Shown piece after piece: positions 59,864 to 64,000 of a stretch of DNA of 64,000 nucleotides. The DNA lies in the NCBI GenBank assembly GCA_905234175.1, contig CAJOGX010000008.1:1-64000 (forward strand), given 5' to 3'. Below the pieces are notes generated by a model. The model had not been told where the DNA came from. It was given only the letters and a program-made list of their open reading frames with translations, and searched no databases. The stretch's first letter is position 1, and the number at the start of each line of letters is the position of its first letter. The position numbers were made by a program, and so were the translations under genes. This DNA comes from an uncultured Selenomonadaceae bacterium. Lineage in GTDB: Bacteria; Bacillota; Negativicutes; Selenomonadales; Selenomonadaceae.

Positions 59864-61190
59864 GGCGGAATTATACGTGCTTGCAACGGGGGCGGTCAAG
59901 ATTTTCGCGAGGCGGCAGGTATTTCGAGCGCGGCTGTTTTTAGAGGGGCTGGCGGTCGGAATTTTCACGGGCGTGGTTGTGACGGCGATTAGAATTTTGC
60001 TGGACGCGGCGGACATTTTGCGCCCGCAGTGGTTTCAGCATTTCAGCGCAGGGAAATTTTTCGTGACGGCCTGCGCGATAATTTTCGTGGCGGGATTTTT
60101 AGCGCGGGCGATAAAGTTCGACGGGCAGGTAGCTGGGAGCGGCGTGCCGCAAATCAAGGGAATGCTGCAGGGAATTTCGGCGATGACGGAGCCGCTACGG
60201 CTGATTGTGCTGAAATTCACGGCGACGGTCTTGGGAATTGGCGCGGGAATGTCATTGGGTCGCGCGGGCGTGAGCGTACAGTTTGGGGCGTGTGCAGGGA
60301 ATTTTTTCGGGAAAGTTTTTTACCGGCAGCACGGAGAAATTGAGCGGGGGATATTGCTGACGGCGGGCGCTGGCGCTGGCTTAGCGGCGATATTCAACGC
60401 GCCGTTAGCGGGAATAATTTTCTGCGTGGAGGAGCTGCACAGAAAATTTTCGCCGGAAGTTCTGGTAGCGACGCTGGCGGCTTCGGTCTCGGCGTCGGCG
60501 GTCGTGAATTTAGTTTTCGGCGTGCAACCGATTTTCGCGAAGATAAGCGCGATACCGGCGGTCGTGCCGGAAATTTTGAACGTGGTGCACTTCGTCGCGC
60601 TGGGAATTTTTCTGGGCATGGTCGGCGTAGTTTTCACGCGGGCGATGATTTTTTCGCTGGACGTTTATGACCGGCTGAAAATTTTTGGGACGCGGCGATT
60701 TTTGATACCGCTGGCGCTGACGATACCTCTGGGCGTAACGGTGCCGGAAGTGCTGGGCTGCGGGAATGTTTTGGTGGACGAAATTTTGAGCGAGGAATTT
60801 GTACTGCGGGCGACGCTGATATTTTTCGCTGGGAAATTTTTATTCACGCTGGTTAGTTTTGGAACGGGCGCGCCAGGCGGAGTGTTTCTGCCGCTTTTGA
60901 CGCTGGGAGCGCTGGGCGGCTCGATTTATGCGGACGCAGGAGTTGCGCTGGGATTTTTCGGCTCAGAATGGTCGACGCTTTTGATAATTTTCGGAATGGC
61001 GGCGATGTTCGCGGCGGTCGTCAAGGCGCCGGTCACGGGCAGCATTTTAATCATGGAACTCACGGGGCAGTTTTCGTACCTGCTGACGCTGACGGTAGTT
61101 TCGGGCGCGGCGTTCATGACGGCGGATTTGCTGGGCGGCGAACCGATTTTCTCAGCGCTGTTGAACCGCTCGCTCCGCGCGAAAAATTGA
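59862..61190 (+). CDS. ClC-family chloride channel/transporter with altered gating motif
   Basis: The up-to-442-residue protein has the ClC fold signature: GSGVPQIKGML (anion-binding Ser region), GRAGVSVQFGACAGN, FNAPLAGIIFCVEEL and GTGAPGGVFLPLLTLGA. The canonical GREGP is GRAGV, so the gating glutamate is replaced by alanine; such proteins are expected to behave as less coupled anion conduits. The start is doubtful. The ATG at 59862 overlaps the divergent ccmA ATG and has no ribosome site; GTG 59877 is an alternative. No cystathionine-beta-synthase or TrkA-C domain is present. Confidence 0.88.
   Translation: MAELYVLATGAVKIFARRQVFRARLFLEGLAVGIFTGVVVTAIRILLDAADILRPQWFQHFSAGKFFVTACAIIFVAGFLARAIKFDGQVAGSGVPQIKGMLQGISAMTEPLRLIVLKFTATVLGIGAGMSLGRAGVSVQFGACAGNFFGKVFYRQHGEIERGILLTAGAGAGLAAIFNAPLAGIIFCVEELHRKFSPEVLVATLAASVSASAVVNLVFGVQPIFAKISAIPAVVPEILNVVHFVALGIFLGMVGVVFTRAMIFSLDVYDRLKIFGTRRFLIPLALTIPLGVTVPEVLGCGNVLVDEILSEEFVLRATLIFFAGKFLFTLVSFGTGAPGGVFLPLLTLGALGGSIYADAGVALGFFGSEWSTLLIIFGMAAMFAAVVKAPVTGSILIMELTGQFSYLLTLTVVSGAAFMTADLLGGEPIFSALLNRSLRAKN
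59870..59899 (-). promoter_or_regulatory. Promoter of the ccm-nrf operon, predicted leaderless
   Basis: On the minus strand TTGACC (59899-59894), an 18-nt spacer and TATAAT (59875-59870). Six bases (TCCGCC) separate the -10 from the ccmA ATG, the usual distance to a transcription start. The element lies inside the first codons of the divergent clcA ORF. No FNR- or Nar-type operator was recognised. Confidence 0.7.
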
Positions 61191-61215
61191 TAAAAAAAAG
61201 CTCCCGTGCTATAAT
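61187..61215 (+). promoter_or_regulatory. Promoter of the small coiled-coil membrane protein
   Basis: TTGATA (61187-61192), a 17-nt spacer and TATAAT (61210-61215) with TG one base before the -10. Confidence 0.75.
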
Positions 61216-61240
61216 AAACGTAGCAAGGGAGGTGATTATC

Positions 61241-61516
61241 GTGGCTGAAGAAAAAATTAAAACTGAAGCGGCAATCAGTGAATCGCAGCGTCTCAACCTT
61301 GAATCGCGAATCAGTAATCTCGAAGGAAAGTTTGAAATTTTTATTGGCGAGATGCGCGACCGCGACAATCAGCGCGCTGAAGATATGCGCGAAATTCGCT
61401 CAAAACTCGACAGTATCGGCAACCACGTCCGCAACATAACCATAGCCGCTATCGCCGGAATTGGTGCCATTTTTGTTTCCGTCGTTGGTTTTGTCATTTC
61501 CGTCGCCTCAAAATAA
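61241..61516 (+). CDS. Small coiled-coil membrane protein (XhlA-like)
   Basis: The 91-residue protein has a charged coiled coil (residues about 10-62, [20 protein letters not shown]... [14 protein letters not shown]) and one C-terminal transmembrane helix ([24 protein letters not shown]). This layout resembles XhlA-type holin partners and similar small proteins found both in prophages and as stand-alone genes. No lysin or phage gene is near, so a prophage role is unsupported. The GTG at 61241 has GGGAGGTGA 6 nt upstream; upstream in-frame sequence is antisense to clcA. Confidence 0.8.
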   Translation: MAEEKIKTEAAISESQRLNLESRISNLEGKFEIFIGEMRDRDNQRAEDMREIRSKLDSIGNHVRNITIAAIAGIGAIFVSVVGFVISVASK

Positions 61517-61541
61517 AAATCAACAAAACAAATTTTTCAAG

Positions 61542-61573
61542 GCTCCGCTCACCACAGCGCGAGCTTTTTCTTT
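61542..61573 (+). terminator. Intrinsic terminator
   Basis: GCTCCGCT (61542-61549), loop CACCAC, AGCG-C-GAGC (61556-61564) with one bulged C, then TTTTTCTTTT. Confidence 0.7.
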
Positions 61574-61673
61574 TGCCAGAATACCACAGCCGCGCGGATT
61601 TTGCAAGCCGAAAAAGGAAAAATTCCCGCCGCGTTGTATATTAGTCTTGACAAAAATTTTTGGGGGAATTTCA

Positions 61674-62555
61674 ATGATAAGGAAAGGAATAATTCTGGCG
61701 GGCGGCTCCGGCACGCGCCTTTATCCGCTGACGGAAGTCGTCTCAAAGCAGCTCATGCCGGTCTACGATAAGCCAATGATTTACTACCCGCTGTCGGCTT
61801 TGATGCTCGCCGGAATCCGCGAAATTCTGATAATCAACACGCCGCAGGACAGCCCGCTCTTTCAAAAACTCCTCGGCGACGGCTTGCAGCTCGGACTGAA
61901 AATTTCCTACGCGGTACAGCCGAAACCCGAAGGGCTCGCGCAGGCTTTTTTAATTGGCGAAGAATTTATCGCGGGCGAAAGTTGCGCGCTGGTGCTGGGC
62001 GATAACATTTTCTACGGCGCCAATTTTGCCAGGCTCGTCCAGCGCGCGGCGGCCAACGACGACGGCGCCACGGTTTTCGCCTACTACGTCAACGACCCCG
62101 AAAGTTACGGCGTTGTCGAATTTGAGCGCGAAACCGGCAGGGCGATCAGTCTTGAGGAGAAGCCGAAAAATCCCCGCTCGAATTACGCCGTGACTGGTTT
62201 ATATTTTTACGACAGCGAAATTGTTGACGTGGCGAAGTCGATTAAGCCTTCGGCGCGCGGCGAACTCGAAATTACTGACGTGAACAAAGTTTATCTGGAG
62301 CGCGGAAAGTTGCGCGTTGAAATTATGCGGCGCGGTTATGCCTGGCTCGACACCGGTACGCACGAATCGCTTTTGCAGGCAAGTTCCTTCGTTCACACCG
62401 TTCAGACGCGGCAGGGCTTGAAAATTTCCTGTATCGAAGAAATTGCCTACCGCATGGGCTACATTGATTCAGCACAGCTTTTAAAACTCGCTGAGCCGCT
62501 TGCGAAAAATGAGTACGGAAAATATTTGCAGCGCCTGGCGCGGGAAAATTTTTAA
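61674..62555 (+). CDS. rfbA: Glucose-1-phosphate thymidylyltransferase
   Basis: RfbA makes dTDP-glucose from dTTP and glucose-1-phosphate. The 293-residue protein has [23 protein letters not shown] at its start, [12 protein letters not shown], the metal-site VLGDNIFYG and [21 protein letters not shown]. The ATG at 61674 follows GGGGGAA. It heads rfbA-rfbC-rfbB, which with rfbD at 18.7 kb completes the dTDP-L-rhamnose pathway. Confidence 0.95.
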   Translation: MIRKGIILAGGSGTRLYPLTEVVSKQLMPVYDKPMIYYPLSALMLAGIREILIINTPQDSPLFQKLLGDGLQLGLKISYAVQPKPEGLAQAFLIGEEFIAGESCALVLGDNIFYGANFARLVQRAAANDDGATVFAYYVNDPESYGVVEFERETGRAISLEEKPKNPRSNYAVTGLYFYDSEIVDVAKSIKPSARGELEITDVNKVYLERGKLRVEIMRRGYAWLDTGTHESLLQASSFVHTVQTRQGLKISCIEEIAYRMGYIDSAQLLKLAEPLAKNEYGKYLQRLARENF

Positions 62556-62568
62556 GGGGGAAAAAATT

Positions 62569-63153
62569 ATGCCGGTTATTAAAACTGATTTGAGTGGCGT
62601 TATTATCGTGGAGCCGCAGGTTTTCGGCGACGTGCGCGGCTGGTTCATGGAAACCTGGTCGAAGGCGAAATTCGAGGCGGCGGGTCTGCACTACGATTTT
62701 GTTCAGGACAATCAATCTTTTTCTGCGCACAAAGGAACTCTGCGCGGTCTTCACTATCAGCTTAATCCAATGGCGCAGGCAAAACTCGTCCGCTGCACGC
62801 GCGGCAAAATTCTCGACGTGGCTGTTGACATTCGCCAAAATTCTCCGCAGTTCGCCAAATGGGTTGCCGTCGAACTTTCCGCCGACAACAAACGCCAGCT
62901 CATGATTCCGCGCGGCTTCGCTCACGGCTTTATCACGCTCACCGACGACGTGGAAATTCAATACAAAGTCGACAACCTCTACGCGCCGCACTTTGAAGGC
63001 AATATCCGCTGGGACGACCCGCAGATTGGGATTGACTGGCAAATTCAGCCGACGATTCTCGCTGACAAGGACGCTAAGGCGCCGACGCTCAAAGAACGCC
63101 TCGAACGCGGCGAACTCAATTTCGTTTTCGAGCGCGGCTCCGACTGGGACTAA
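62569..63153 (+). CDS. rfbC: dTDP-4-dehydrorhamnose 3,5-epimerase
   Basis: RfbC epimerises C3 and C5 of the keto-sugar. The 194-residue cupin-fold enzyme has PQVFGDVRGWFMETW, the catalytic-His block SFSAHKGTLRGLHYQL, LVRCTRGKILDVAVDIR and IPRGFAHGFITL. The ATG at 62569 has GGGGGAAA upstream, 13 nt after rfbA. Length is normal. Confidence 0.95.
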   Translation: MPVIKTDLSGVIIVEPQVFGDVRGWFMETWSKAKFEAAGLHYDFVQDNQSFSAHKGTLRGLHYQLNPMAQAKLVRCTRGKILDVAVDIRQNSPQFAKWVAVELSADNKRQLMIPRGFAHGFITLTDDVEIQYKVDNLYAPHFEGNIRWDDPQIGIDWQIQPTILADKDAKAPTLKERLERGELNFVFERGSDWD

Positions 63154-63181
63154 AATTTATCAAAGGAAGTTGACGAATCTG

Positions 63182-64000
63182 ATGAAAATTATTGTGACGG
63201 GCGGCGCTGGCTTTATCGGCGCCAATTTCGTTTACTACGAGCTGGCGAATCACCCCGACGACGACATAATCTGCTACGACAAGCTGACCTACGCCGGCAA
63301 CCTCGAAACGCTCAAAGACGCCGAGACCAATCCGCATTTCCAGTTCGTTTACGGCGACATTGCCAGCCGCGCGGAAGTTTACCAGCTGTTTGAAATTGTT
63401 GCGCCCGACGCCGTAGTTAATTTCGCGGCGGAAAGTCACGTCGACCGCTCGATTGAAGATCCGGAACTTTTCCTGCGCACAAATATTATCGGCACCAGCA
63501 TTTTGCTCGACGCCTGCAAAAAGTACGGCGTTAAGCGCTATCACCAGGTTTCGACCGACGAAGTTTATGGCGACCTGCCGCTCGACCGCCCAGATTTATT
63601 TTTCACCGAGAACACGAACCTGCACACTTCAAGCCCGTACTCCGCCAGCAAAGCTTCCGCCGACCTGCTCGTTCAGGCTTACCAGCGCACCTACCAGATT
63701 CCCGCGACAATTTCGCGCTGCTCCAACAACTACGGTCCCTACCACTTCCCCGAAAAATTAATTCCGCTGATGATTATCAACGCGCTCAGCGGCAAGAAAC
63801 TCCCCGTCTACGGCACCGGCGCCAACGTACGCGACTGGCTTTACGTCGAAGACCACTGCTCCGCGATTGATTTGATTCTCCGCAGCGGCAAAGTCGGCGA
63901 AGTCTACAACGTCGGCGGCCACAACGAAAAAACTAATCTCGAGGTCGTCAAAACCATTTTGAAAATCCTCGGCAGGAGCGAAGAGCTGATTCAGTTCGTC
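63182..64000 (+). CDS. rfbB: dTDP-glucose 4,6-dehydratase (cut by the window end)
   Basis: RfbB converts dTDP-glucose to the 4-keto-6-deoxy sugar. The visible 273 residues carry IIVTGGAGFIGANFV, YDKLTYAGNLETL, FAAESHVDRSIEDP, the STDEVYGDL active-site block, catalytic YSASKASADLL and NNYGPYHFPEKLIPLMI, all typical. The ATG lies about 28 nt after rfbC with AAGGAAG upstream. The frame is still open at position 64000; about 60-80 residues are missing. Confidence 0.95.
   Translation, partial: MKIIVTGGAGFIGANFVYYELANHPDDDIICYDKLTYAGNLETLKDAETNPHFQFVYGDIASRAEVYQLFEIVAPDAVVNFAAESHVDRSIEDPELFLRTNIIGTSILLDACKKYGVKRYHQVSTDEVYGDLPLDRPDLFFTENTNLHTSSPYSASKASADLLVQAYQRTYQIPATISRCSNNYGPYHFPEKLIPLMIINALSGKKLPVYGTGANVRDWLYVEDHCSAIDLILRSGKVGEVYNVGGHNEKTNLEVVKTILKILGRSEELIQFV

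Noticed and set aside
61241-61516. Prophage holin
   Set aside because: The coiled-coil plus helix layout resembles XhlA, but no endolysin, tail or integrase gene is nearby.

Overview
The window reads as a gene-dense, GC-rich chromosomal segment of a Gram-negative-type Firmicute, most likely a member of the Negativicutes (Selenomonas-like). This is an inference. Firmicute-style housekeeping genes (whiA, sepF, RNase J, a YacL-type PIN/TRAM protein, ECF-transporter ATPases, strong Shine-Dalgarno sites, many TTG and GTG starts) sit beside functions typical of cells with an outer membrane and periplasmic respiration (NrfHA nitrite ammonification, Ccm cytochrome c maturation, dTDP-rhamnose and other nucleotide-sugar genes). 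No rRNA, CRISPR array, phage or complete insertion sequence was seen. One tRNA gene (Pro-UGG) is present. No stretch over 300 bases lacks a gene.

Layout. 0-4.7 kb: a promoter-terminator unit without an ORF, hemA, two ECF ATPases with a CgeB-type glycosyltransferase between them, and a YbjN-like gene. 4.8-8.7 kb: a GH32 fructan/sucrose hydrolase, an AT-rich secreted-protein cassette between 35-bp direct repeats, tRNA-Pro, two tandem secreted proteins built of hydrophobic-W repeats, and a YkvA protein. 8.8-18.1 kb: a ribbon-helix-helix protein, a cytoplasmic Ser/Thr kinase divergent from an XRE regulator, and a tightly coupled minus-strand operon encoding a 1758-residue STAND-like ATPase, a protein with an ATPase-like fold lacking a P-loop and ending in an RNxxxH motif, an AAA+ ATPase with a Sel1-like tail, and a small Cys-cluster protein. 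This region is the best candidate for an undescribed signalling or conflict system. 18.3-22 kb: an unknown acidic protein, rfbD, a cupin, yacL and a stand-alone CheB domain. 22-28 kb: dnaE, a broken radical-SAM gene, and rnjA preceded by a short upstream ORF. 28.3-42.8 kb: two HAD phosphatases, whiA, a half-size ChrA, a ROK kinase, an AGCS symporter, rtcB, trmB, ftsW/rodA, copA with a C-terminal CopZ-like domain, maf, thrS, an unknown gene and a PNPOx-like protein. 42.8-50.2 kb: a seven-gene minus-strand run from rfbF through four nucleotide-sugar enzymes to asparaginase and birA. 50.2-53.4 kb: an SMR exporter, rubredoxin, mdh, an unknown protein and sepF. 53.6-59.9 kb: the minus-strand operon ccmA-B-C-E-F, an unknown 116-residue gene, nrfH, nrfA. 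59.9-64 kb: a ClC protein, a small coiled-coil membrane protein, and rfbA-rfbC-rfbB (the last cut by the window end).

How it fits together. ccmABCEF probably attaches haem to the tetrahaem NrfH and pentahaem NrfA encoded at the end of the same operon. CcmE carries CPSKY in place of the usual HxxxY, and no ccmH is visible, which is the pattern of the variant System I*. hemA supplies the first committed step of haem synthesis but is 52 kb away. The dTDP-rhamnose pathway is complete but split (rfbD at 18.7 kb, rfbACB at 61.7 kb). A second envelope-sugar pathway starts with CDP-glucose formation but lacks rfbG and rfbH. Many promoters match TTGNNN-17/18-TATAAT or carry an extended -10 of the form TGCTANAAT. 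At ccmA the promoter is placed so that the transcript would begin at the start codon.
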